From NCBI GenBank assembly GCA_035541855.1, contig DATKMM010000014.1, positions 1 to 5,528 of the forward strand: 5,528 nucleotides of DNA, in the 5' to 3' direction. This DNA is from JAJXYP01 sp035541855 (lineage in GTDB: Bacteria > Patescibacteriota > Minisyncoccia > UBA6257 > 2-01-FULL-56-20). A program made the position numbers and the translations under genes. The notes beneath the pieces are model-generated. The model saw only the letters and a list, made by a program, of their open reading frames with translations, did no database searches and was not told the origin of the DNA. Positions within the stretch are counted from its first letter, which is position 1; each line of letters begins with the position of its first letter. Below are positions 1 to 5,402 of the stretch, in pieces.

Positions 1-168
1 CTCGAAATACGTGCTGCTGGCGCTCATGGTGAAGGGACATGTGATCGTCCCTGCGGCGGCCGCGGCGGACACGGCGCGCGGAACGGCGAACCCTGCGATG
101 GCGACCAGCCACGCAGCCACGGCCAACCCCCCGCAGGCAACCGCCACCCACGCGTTTCTTTTCATCAT
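1..168 (-). CDS. Secreted or membrane-anchored protein of unknown function, 3' part cut by the window edge
   Basis: The first 56 codons are visible, read leftward from ATG at 168; the gene continues beyond position 1. A second ATG follows directly (165), so either may be the start. I chose 168 because a consensus -10 box ends 6 nt before it. The N-terminus has a short basic segment (MMKRN), a hydrophobic stretch at about residues 6-29, then an alanine-rich segment with AVSA-type small residues at about 32-39. Together these resemble a Sec signal peptide with a possible signal peptidase I site near residues 35-39, or else an uncleaved anchor. A cysteine at residue 44 does not sit in a lipobox. 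The visible mature part (TITCPFTMSASSTYFE) is too short for me to assign a family. The gene follows the transpeptidase/carboxypeptidase gene by 17 nt but appears to have its own promoter. An envelope role is plausible from the signal peptide and neighbour; no function is claimed. Confidence 0.7.
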   Translation of the reverse strand, partial: MMKRNAWVAVACGGLAVAAWLVAIAGFAVPRAVSAAAAAGTITCPFTMSASSTYFE

Positions 169-174
169 ACTGCC

Positions 175-183
175 ATTATAGCA
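175..183 (-). promoter_or_regulatory. Consensus extended -10 promoter of the left-edge secreted-protein gene
   Basis: On the minus strand the sequence reads TGC-TATAAT, a perfect -10 hexamer (175-180) with the TG extension (181-183). It is followed by 6 nt (GGCAGT) and then ATG at 168. With a usual -10 to +1 distance, transcription would begin at or beside the A of the ATG, giving a leaderless mRNA. A TTGACA-like hexamer lies only 3 nt upstream of the TG, far too close to act as the -35 of this promoter. It overlaps the TGA stop of the preceding gene. Confidence 0.7.
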
Positions 184-185
184 TG

Positions 186-1568
186 TCAATACGCCGCCCT
201 GATCCACGCCAGGAAGCTTTCGGCGTCCTGGCGGTAGTTGTCCGACCCGAGGATGACGAACATGAACGGCCGGCTGGTCGTCGCGGTCGTCGTCGCGCCG
301 TCCGACGCGAACCCGCCGTTGAAGACCGAAAGGATGGTATCGCTCGCGGCGCCATTGACGCCTACCTTGCCGCCGACGAAATCAGGGTCGCCCGTGAACA
401 CGTTGAAGTTCTGGAGATCGGTGAACGCGCCCGGGCCGTACGCGTTCGGGTCGTTGTTGTTGGTGGTCATCTTCAGGATGAAGCTCCGGTTGTAATATAA
501 GTACTGCGCGAGGATGAAAAGGTCGTGCGCGGTCGAGACGTCGCCCCAGCCGCTGCCCGTGGCGTCGACGAAATGCGTGTTGGACATCCCGATGGACTGC
601 GCGGTCTGGTTCATAAGCGATACGAAATACTGGGGGCCGAGAAAATCCGAGATGGCGACCGCCGCCTCGTTGGACGACTCCTTGAGCAATGGCTGGAGGA
701 GGTCGTAGAGCGACAGCTGCTCCCCCGCCTTCAGGCGCGGGATGGAGGTCTTCACCAGCATGTCCGGCGTGATGGTGATGGTGTTTTCGATATTGATGTA
801 TTCGACGGCAACGAGCGCGGTCATAAGCTTCGTGAGCGACGCGATGGGAAGCTGCTCGTCGGGATCTTTCGCCGCCAGGACGAAATTGCTCTTCAGGTCT
901 GCGGCGAGATAGCTCGTCGGCGCGATGGGCGGCCCTTGCGTCGTCTCGTGGAAATCGTCGGCGGTGAAATCGTCGCTCGAGACGAGGACCGGCGTTCCGA
1001 CCGAGACCATGTCGTACAGCGTCTTGGCGTCGGGGGTCGAAAGCCGGATGCAGCCGCCGGAATACGTGGAACCCACCGGCGTGCCATCGGGATAGTACGG
1101 CCACCCGTGGATCAGGAAGTTGCCCTGGAATGCGAGCGCCCACGGGCTGTAGACGTGCGCGAAATTGGAGAAATCGCTCGGCACCTTCTCCACTACTTTA
1201 TAGAGGCCGGCGGGCGTTTCCCACCACGACCCGGGCCGGCCCTTCGCCAGGATGGCGACATCGTCCACCACGTTGCCGTTCTTGTAGTATTGCAGCCGCA
1301 TCGTCGAAAGGTTCGCTTCGATAAAGGTCGCTTTCTGCGCGATGAGACTGCCGCGGACCTGGTTGTAGAAATCGACATTGTCGAGCGCCGGCCAGCTGCC
1401 GTACTGGAAAGACGTCCCGCCGGCGGGCGCGGCGGGGAGGTTCAATTGATAGTTATAGACGATGTCCTTGGCCAGAAAAACGGCGGCAGCCCCCATGGCC
1501 GCCACGACCAAAATGAAAAGGAGGGCGATATAGACGTGGACCTCCCGGTTCAGGAATCGCCTGATCAC
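186..1568 (-). CDS. Membrane-anchored L,D-transpeptidase (YkuD) fused to D-alanyl-D-alanine carboxypeptidase (S11)
   Basis: A 460-residue protein with two peptidoglycan enzymes in one chain. Residues 1-10 are basic and 11-33 form a single membrane segment, so the rest should face outside. Residues about 80-197 are a YkuD domain: His154 (HGWPY), then Ser170-Gly-Gly-Cys173-Ile-Arg175, the nucleophile motif in the common SxGCIR form. Residues about 215-460 are an S11 penicillin-binding domain: Ser244-Leu-Thr-Lys247 (SxxK), Ser298-Ser-Asn300 (SxN), and Lys401-Val-Gly403 where the family normally has KTG. Known family roles: S11 enzymes remove the terminal D-Ala from pentapeptide stems, and YkuD enzymes use the resulting tetrapeptides to make 3-3 cross-links or attach proteins. 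I infer coupled action. The PBP5-type C-terminal beta domain and amphipathic anchor are absent. The start is GTG at 1568, overlapping the tyrS stop by 4 nt (GTGA), which implies translational coupling. No Shine-Dalgarno is evident. Whether the carboxypeptidase half is catalytic is uncertain because of the KVG box. Confidence 0.93.
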   Translation of the reverse strand: MIRRFLNREVHVYIALLFILVVAAMGAAAVFLAKDIVYNYQLNLPAAPAGGTSFQYGSWPALDNVDFYNQVRGSLIAQKATFIEANLSTMRLQYYKNGNVVDDVAILAKGRPGSWWETPAGLYKVVEKVPSDFSNFAHVYSPWALAFQGNFLIHGWPYYPDGTPVGSTYSGGCIRLSTPDAKTLYDMVSVGTPVLVSSDDFTADDFHETTQGPPIAPTSYLAADLKSNFVLAAKDPDEQLPIASLTKLMTALVAVEYINIENTITITPDMLVKTSIPRLKAGEQLSLYDLLQPLLKESSNEAAVAISDFLGPQYFVSLMNQTAQSIGMSNTHFVDATGSGWGDVSTAHDLFILAQYLYYNRSFILKMTTNNNDPNAYGPGAFTDLQNFNVFTGDPDFVGGKVGVNGAASDTILSVFNGGFASDGATTTATTSRPFMFVILGSDNYRQDAESFLAWIRAAY

Positions 1569-2773
1569 GCCGTTCGAAAAAATCTTTTCTTGCCGACGCG
1601 GACGATCTCTCCGCCGCGCACCGGGAGCTCCTCCAGCGGATCTTTTATCGTCTTTTCATTAAATTCGAAACCGCCCTGCTTGATCAGCCGCCGTGCTTCG
1701 CTCTTGCTTTTCAAAACGCCGGAGGATATCACAACATCTAACGCTGTAACGATATCTTTTGCTTTCGCCGTGTCGTGAACCGAAAGCTTCAATACCGGCA
1801 TATCGTCCGGAACTTCGTGCCGCGCGAAAACTTTCTCGAAGTTTTCCTGCGCCTTCCGCGCCGCCGATTCGCCGTGGTACCGCTTCACGATCTCGAAAGC
1901 CAGGCGCGATTTCGCGATCTTCGGATTGTCGCCCTTCTTTAATCCTTTTTTCATGCCGGCGATCTCATCCTCCGGCAGGTCCGTGGCCGCTTCGAAATAT
2001 TCGGGAATGAGCTCGTCGCGCAAAGACATCACTTTGCCGAACTGGTCGGCCGGCTCGTCGAGAATATTGATAACGTTGCCCCAGCTTGTGGACATCTTGC
2101 GCCCATCGAGGCCGATCACCATCTTCGTCGCCATAACGTCCTGCGGTCTCTGGCCGTACCGTTCCTGCACCTTCCGGCCGGCAAGGACGTTGAAGAGCTG
2201 GTCCGTCCCGCCAAGCTCGACGTCGGCCTTCACGGCGACGGAATCATATCCCTGCAGCAAGGGATACATCCCTTCGCGGTAGCTTATCTCTTTATGCTTT
2301 TGCCAACGGTCATGGAAATTGCGCCGCTCGAGGATCTGCTGGAACGTAAACAGGTCCGCGAGCTCTGAAAAATCGCGGAGGTTGAGCTTCGCGAGCCATT
2401 CGCTGTTGTAGCGGATCTCGGTTTTTTCGAGGTCGAGGACCTTCCCGATCTGCGGCAGATAATTTTTCAGGTTCTCCCTGATCTGCTCTTTCGACAGGAA
2501 AGGCCGCTTTTCGAGCTTGTCGGAAGGGTCGCCGATCTGCGCCGTAAAATCCCCGATGATGAGCACGATCCGGTGCCCCAGGTCCTGGAACTCGCGAAGT
2601 TTCCAAAGCACCACCGCGCGGCCGATGTGGATCTTCGGCCCGGTCGGGTCGATGCCGTGCTTCACGCGCAGTTTTTTGCCGGACATCAGCGCCGCGCGCA
2701 AATGCCCGCGGTCGATCACCTCCTCGACGTTCCGCGACAGCACGCGCCCGATCCATTCCTCCTTCCCGTTCAT
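1565..2773 (-). CDS. tyrS: Tyrosyl-tRNA synthetase
   Basis: A class I aminoacyl-tRNA synthetase that charges tRNA-Tyr with tyrosine in the cytoplasm. The 402 residues show the Rossmann catalytic core with the HIGH-equivalent HIGR at 49-52, GDFTAQIGDPS at 74-84, the tyrosine/ATP pocket segment ELGGTDQLFN at 186-195, and the KMSKS-equivalent KMSTS at 226-230. A C-terminal S4-like RNA-binding domain follows at about 345-402. Length matches full-length bacterial TyrRS. The HIGR/KMSTS pair and the insert pattern suggest the TyrZ-like branch rather than the E. coli TyrS branch, from recall. The frame is open 11 codons further upstream to an ATG at 2806, but those codons come from the terminator hairpin. 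MNGKEEW at 2773 is therefore chosen, and a -10 box 7 nt before it supports that. The stop overlaps the GTG of the next gene, so tyrS and the wall enzyme should share a transcript. Confidence 0.96.
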   Translation of the reverse strand: MNGKEEWIGRVLSRNVEEVIDRGHLRAALMSGKKLRVKHGIDPTGPKIHIGRAVVLWKLREFQDLGHRIVLIIGDFTAQIGDPSDKLEKRPFLSKEQIRENLKNYLPQIGKVLDLEKTEIRYNSEWLAKLNLRDFSELADLFTFQQILERRNFHDRWQKHKEISYREGMYPLLQGYDSVAVKADVELGGTDQLFNVLAGRKVQERYGQRPQDVMATKMVIGLDGRKMSTSWGNVINILDEPADQFGKVMSLRDELIPEYFEAATDLPEDEIAGMKKGLKKGDNPKIAKSRLAFEIVKRYHGESAARKAQENFEKVFARHEVPDDMPVLKLSVHDTAKAKDIVTALDVVISSGVLKSKSEARRLIKQGGFEFNEKTIKDPLEELPVRGGEIVRVGKKRFFRTA

Positions 2774-2780
2774 TGCTGTT

Positions 2781-2789
2781 ATTTTAGCA
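2781..2789 (-). promoter_or_regulatory. Extended -10 promoter of tyrS and the downstream wall-enzyme gene
   Basis: The minus strand reads TGC-TAAAAT (hexamer 2781-2786, TG extension 2788-2789), five of six matches to the -10 consensus. Seven nucleotides (AACAGCA) separate it from the ATG at 2773, so the predicted start of transcription is at or one base before the start codon. No good -35 is seen; the expected -35 position falls inside the upstream terminator hairpin. No Shine-Dalgarno is present. The call rests on sequence match and on the need for a start site downstream of the terminator. Confidence 0.6.
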
Positions 2790-2796
2790 CAGGACG

Positions 2797-2846
2797 GGCA
2801 AAACAAAGAGGGGCGGGCATTAGAGCCCGCCCCTCTTTGTTTTGCC
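2797..2846 (-). terminator. Bidirectional intrinsic terminator between clpP and tyrS
   Basis: A perfect inverted repeat of 22 bp (arms 2797-2818 and 2825-2846) encloses a 6-nt loop. The core is GC-rich (2808-2818 paired with 2825-2835), and each side carries an A-run opposite a T-run (2800-2807 and 2836-2843). Either strand therefore gives a GC hairpin followed by UUUGUUUU. The clpP stop codon (2847-2849) directly abuts the stem, and the tyrS -10 region begins 8 nt beyond it. Because both neighbours are on the minus strand, its evident job is to end the nusA-ppa-clpP unit and insulate tyrS. It would also stop antisense transcription from the other side. Confidence 0.93.
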
Positions 2847-3443
2847 TTACGCCTTCTTCACAATCTCGTCGATGACGCCGTACTCTTTCGCTTCCTCGGC
2901 GGAGAGCCAGAAGTCGCGGTCGGTGTCCTTCTCGATCTTCGAGAGCGACTGGCCCGTGTGCTTCGCAAGGATCTGGTTCAGGCGCTGTTTCGTTTTGATG
3001 ATCTGCTTCGCCGCGATCTCGATCTCAATCGCCTGTCCCTCCGCGCCGCCCATCACCTGGTGGAGCAGGATGTCGGAGTTCGGCAGGGCATACCGCTTCC
3101 CTTTCTTGCCCGCCGCGAGCAGGAACGCGCCCATCGAGGCCGCGATGCCGACGCACATGGTCGACACGTCCGCGCGCACGAACTGCATCGTGTCGTAGAT
3201 CGCCATGCCGGCCGTGACGGAACCGCCGGGGCTGTTGATGTAAAGCCGGATCTCGCGCTTCGGGTCCTCGTGATCGAGGAACAGGAGCTGGGCGATGACC
3301 GTGTTCGCCACGGCGTCATTGATCGCCCCGCCGAGGAAGATGATACGCTCCTTGAGCAGGCGCGAGTAAATATCGTACGCGCGCTCGCCGTAGTTCGTCT
3401 TTTCGATGACCGTCGGGATCAGATATTGGTTGGATTCGTCCAT
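2847..3443 (-). CDS. clpP: ATP-dependent Clp protease proteolytic subunit
   Basis: The serine peptidase subunit that forms the double-heptamer barrel and works with a Clp ATPase (ClpX, ClpC or ClpA) to degrade unfolded or tagged cytoplasmic proteins. At 198 residues it has the usual length. The catalytic triad is visible with standard spacing: Ser103 (GIAASMGA), His128 (LLHQ) and Asp177 (DTDRDFW). The oxyanion/strand motif YINSPGGSVTAGMAIYD is at 68-84, and HTGQSLSKIEKDTDRD at 162-177. The frequent HQP after the catalytic His is HQV here, a tolerated variant. There is no obvious propeptide; MDESNQYLIPTVIE starts close to the mature N-terminus. The ATG lies 2 nt after the ppa stop, so the two are probably translationally coupled. 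No Shine-Dalgarno is seen, only a weak TATACC-like box in the ppa 3' end. No clpX or tig gene is adjacent. Confidence 0.97.
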   Translation of the reverse strand: MDESNQYLIPTVIEKTNYGERAYDIYSRLLKERIIFLGGAINDAVANTVIAQLLFLDHEDPKREIRLYINSPGGSVTAGMAIYDTMQFVRADVSTMCVGIAASMGAFLLAAGKKGKRYALPNSDILLHQVMGGAEGQAIEIEIAAKQIIKTKQRLNQILAKHTGQSLSKIEKDTDRDFWLSAEEAKEYGVIDEIVKKA

Positions 3444-3445
3444 GG

Positions 3446-3982
3446 TTATTTGGTATACGACTGAGCCGCCTTTTTGATTTCATCCTTCGCCTCCGCCGCG
3501 CCGCCCCAGCCAGCCGACACGTCAACCTTCTTGCCTTGCAGGTCCTTGTAGTGCCCGTAGAAATGCGCGACCTCCTTCAAAAGGTGGGGCTGCCACTTCT
3601 CCACGTCCGCAATATCCCTGATCGTGTCAAAGCGCGGGTTTTTCGCCTGCACGCAGAGGATTTTCGCATCCGGGTCGCCCGAGTCGATCATGCGCAGCAC
3701 GCCGATCGGCCGCGCTTCGACGAGCGTGCCGAGCGGCACCGGGTCGCTGCCGATCACGAGCGCGTCGAGATGGTCGCCGTCCTCCGAGCGCGTCCGCGGG
3801 ATGAAACCGTAATCGAGCGGATAGAAGAACGGCGAATAGAACACGCGGTCAAGCTTGAAGAGGCCGAGCTTCTCGTCGAATTCATACTTGTTGTTGCTGC
3901 CCTTCGGGATCTCGACGATGACGTTGATCACCTCCGGCGCTTTCTCTCCCAGCGGAACCGACTCCCAGATGTTGTTTTCCAT
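3446..3982 (-). CDS. ppa: Inorganic pyrophosphatase, family I (soluble)
   Basis: Hydrolyses pyrophosphate to two phosphates in the cytoplasm, pulling reactions such as tRNA charging and nucleic acid synthesis forward. Its 178 residues match the short prokaryotic family I enzymes. Metal- and substrate-binding residues appear in order: Glu24 and Lys32 (EIPKGSNNKYE), Arg46, Tyr54 and Tyr58 (YPLDYGFIP), Asp68/Asp70/Asp73 (EDGDHLDALV), Asp100 and Asp105 (MIDSGDPDAK), then Tyr145-Lys146 (HYKDLQGKKV). The signature DxDxxD-type loop is intact, so an active enzyme is expected. The gene sits 23 nt after nusA and 2 nt before clpP. A TACAAT box ends 6 nt before the ATG; AAAGG is present only 1 nt from the ATG, too close for a normal Shine-Dalgarno. 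It may therefore be expressed both by read-through from nusA and from its own leaderless start. Confidence 0.97.
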   Translation of the reverse strand: MENNIWESVPLGEKAPEVINVIVEIPKGSNNKYEFDEKLGLFKLDRVFYSPFFYPLDYGFIPRTRSEDGDHLDALVIGSDPVPLGTLVEARPIGVLRMIDSGDPDAKILCVQAKNPRFDTIRDIADVEKWQPHLLKEVAHFYGHYKDLQGKKVDVSAGWGGAAEAKDEIKKAAQSYTK

Positions 3983-3988
3983 ACCTTT

Positions 3989-3994
3989 ATTGTA
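3989..3994 (-). promoter_or_regulatory. Possible -10 box for an internal ppa-clpP promoter
   Basis: The minus strand reads TACAAT, five of six matches to TATAAT, ending 6 nt (AAAGGT) before the ppa ATG. The spacing is the same as in the two other leaderless-type promoters of this window. No convincing -35 or TG extension is seen, and the site lies in the 23-nt gap after nusA, so nusA read-through alone could serve the gene. Confidence 0.45.
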
Positions 3995-4005
3995 AGATCA
4001 AATTT

Positions 4006-5307
4006 TCAGAGCGCAATATCCTCCCGTTCCCCTTCTTCCGGCGGCGCGATCTGTCCGGTGTCCGAATCCGGGTCCGCATCCGGCGTGCCGGCGATGCCGC
4101 CTTCCTGCGCCTCGTCCGGATGCGCCTGCGAGCGGACGTCTATTTTCCAGCCGGTCAGCTTCGCCGCCAGGCGCACGTTCTGGCCGCCGCGCCCGATAGC
4201 CAGGCTCAGCTGGGCCTCCGGCACGTAGGCGCGCGCCTCCCGCCGGGGCATGATCTCCACCTGGTCCGCCTTCGCGGGCGAAAGGGCGTTCGCGATCAGC
4301 TTTCCCGGATCGTCCGACCATTCGATGATGTCTATCTTCTCGTTGCCGAGCTCGTTGTTCACCGCCATGACGCGCGTCCCCCGCTGGCCGACGAGCGCCC
4401 CCACCGGGTCCACGTTCTCGTTGGTCGAGCCGACCGCGATCTTCGTCCGGTTGCCCGGCTCGCGCGCGATGCCCTTGATCTCCACGGCGCCCTCCGCCAG
4501 CTCCGGCACTTCCATTTTGAAAAGTTCGGCGACGAACTTCGGATGCGAGCGCGAGAGGATGATGCCGGGCAGGCGCGTGTCCTCCTGGACCGCGAGCACC
4601 AGGAACCGCAGGCGCTCGCCCGCGCGGTAATGCTCGCCCGGGATCGATTCGTTCGCGAACATCACGCCGATCGTCCGGCCGAGGTCAATGAACACGTTCC
4701 CCCGTTCGAAGCGCTGGACGGCGCCGCTCACGATCTGGCCCTCCTTCCCGCGCCACTCGGCGAGGATGGAATCCCGTTCCGACTCGCGCAGCTTCTGCAG
4801 GATGACCTGTTTCGCCGTCTGCGCCGCGATACGCCCGAAGTCGTCGCGCGATTCGAGTTCGAACTCCAGCTCGTCGCCAACCTGCGCGGTCTTCTTCACC
4901 TGTTTCGCGTCCTCGAGCGTGATGTGCCGCTCCGGATTGTAGCGCGGAAGCTTCACCTCGCCATTCTCCCCGACCGCCGCCGGTTCCGGAGGCTCTTCCC
5001 CCCGCTTGCCGCGCCTCACCTTCTTCTCCTCTTCCTCCTTCGCGCGCTCCATCGCTTCCTCTTCCGCGTCGAGGAACCGCACCGTCGTCTCGTCGACCAC
5101 GGTCTTCACCCGCCAGAACTTCAGCTCGCCCGTTTTCTCATCCAGTTTGCACTTCACGACCTCGCCCCGCTCGCCGTACTCTTTTTTATACGCCGCCGCG
5201 ATGGAAGATTCGATGACCTCCATAATGCCCGCGGGCTCCAGGCCTTTCTCCTCGGCGACCTGCCGCACCGCCTTCGATAGTTCTTTGATGTCTAACATAT
5301 TTTTCAT
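4006..5307 (-). CDS. nusA: Transcription termination/antitermination factor NusA
   Basis: Binds RNA polymerase and nascent RNA and modulates pausing, intrinsic termination and antitermination. In the 433 residues the N-terminal polymerase-binding domain (about 1-180) carries a charged Glu/Lys/Arg-rich insert at about 81-121 before the conserved PRYNPERHITLEDAK. The hallmark DDFGRIAAQTAKQVILQKLRE is at about 155-175. An S1 domain follows (about 185-255, GQIVSGAVQRFERGNVFIDLG), then KH1 with VGQRGTR at 306-312 and KH2 with IGRGGQNVRLAAKLTGWKID at 371-390. The tail (about 395-433) is short and acidic, without the E. coli-type acidic repeats. The frame is open to an ATG at 5349, but that codon overlaps the -10 box, so translation must start later. 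I chose 5307; ATG at 5298 (MLDIKELS) is the alternative. Neither has a Shine-Dalgarno. The usual rimP and infB neighbours are absent here; ppa and clpP follow instead. Confidence 0.95.
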   Translation of the reverse strand: MKNMLDIKELSKAVRQVAEEKGLEPAGIMEVIESSIAAAYKKEYGERGEVVKCKLDEKTGELKFWRVKTVVDETTVRFLDAEEEAMERAKEEEEKKVRRGKRGEEPPEPAAVGENGEVKLPRYNPERHITLEDAKQVKKTAQVGDELEFELESRDDFGRIAAQTAKQVILQKLRESERDSILAEWRGKEGQIVSGAVQRFERGNVFIDLGRTIGVMFANESIPGEHYRAGERLRFLVLAVQEDTRLPGIILSRSHPKFVAELFKMEVPELAEGAVEIKGIAREPGNRTKIAVGSTNENVDPVGALVGQRGTRVMAVNNELGNEKIDIIEWSDDPGKLIANALSPAKADQVEIMPRREARAYVPEAQLSLAIGRGGQNVRLAAKLTGWKIDVRSQAHPDEAQEGGIAGTPDADPDSDTGQIAPPEEGEREDIAL

Positions 5308-5313
5308 TAAATA

Positions 5314-5333
5314 AGTCCGCTCACTGGCGGACT
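5314..5333 (-). promoter_or_regulatory. Leader hairpin before nusA, possible pause or attenuator
   Basis: A perfect 7-bp stem (5314-5320 with 5327-5333) and a 6-nt loop, with one extra possible G-U pair. In the minus-strand transcript it is followed at once by the U-rich TATTTAATG that includes the first nusA ATG. If transcription starts near 5341, the hairpin occupies roughly +9 to +28 of the leader. Its shape is that of a weak intrinsic terminator or hairpin pause site; the stem is short, so strong termination is unlikely. The regulatory role is inference. Confidence 0.5.
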
Positions 5334-5347
5334 CGAACGACACTCCC

Positions 5348-5375
5348 ATTCTAACCCCGGAACGGCGAATGTCAA
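5348..5375 (-). promoter_or_regulatory. Sigma70-type promoter of nusA(-ppa-clpP)
   Basis: The minus strand shows a perfect -35 hexamer TTGACA (5370-5375), a 16-nt spacer, and a -10 hexamer TAGAAT (5348-5353) with five of six matches. The predicted transcription start is near 5341, leaving a leader of about 34 nt before the ATG at 5307. This is the best-formed two-element promoter in the window and should drive the nusA-ppa-clpP unit up to the terminator at 2797-2846. Confidence 0.85.
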
Positions 5376-5402
5376 GGGGTGGGGCGGGGGTAATATGAAC
5401 GA

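Noticed and set aside
80..90. A short string (GGAACGGCGAA) shared with 5360-5369 and flanking bases as a repeat
   Set aside because: About 11-12 nt of GC-rich identity at unrelated sites, one coding and one promoter spacer, is within chance for this composition.
184..189. TTGACA on the minus strand as a -35 for the left-edge gene
   Set aside because: It is only 3 nt from the extended -10, far from the required 16-18 nt spacing, and it overlaps the preceding stop codon.
525..1778. Long plus-strand open frame of 417 codons antisense to the wall enzyme and the tyrS 3' end
   Set aside because: Arginine-rich, low-complexity composition with no recognisable motif, lying opposite two clearly real genes. 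It is a typical GC-rich shadow frame.
2774..2806. An 11-residue N-terminal extension of TyrS starting at the ATG at 2806
   Set aside because: It would be encoded by the terminator arm and the -10 region; TyrRS homology starts after MNGKEEW at 2773.
3452..3462. TATACC-like box before clpP as an independent promoter
   Set aside because: Weak match, spacing 8 nt to the ATG, and clpP is only 2 nt from ppa, so co-transcription explains it better.
2517..3464. Plus-strand open frame of 315 codons spanning clpP, the terminator and the tyrS 5' end
   Set aside because: It reads straight through the terminator hairpin and opposes two well-supported genes; no family features.
4120..5280. Plus-strand open frame of 386 codons antisense to nusA
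   Set aside because: Rich in Arg, Leu and His with no domain; it is explained by the codon pattern of nusA on the other strand.
5314..5340. A tRNA-like T-loop string (GTTCGAGTCC on the minus strand) suggesting a tRNA or tRNA remnant
   Set aside because: The flanking five bases do not form a T stem, no acceptor, D or anticodon arms fit around it, and the promoter occupies the space.
5308..5349. A 14-residue N-terminal extension of NusA starting at the ATG at 5349
   Set aside because: That start codon overlaps the -10 hexamer and lies upstream of the predicted transcription start; NusA similarity begins near MLDIKELS.
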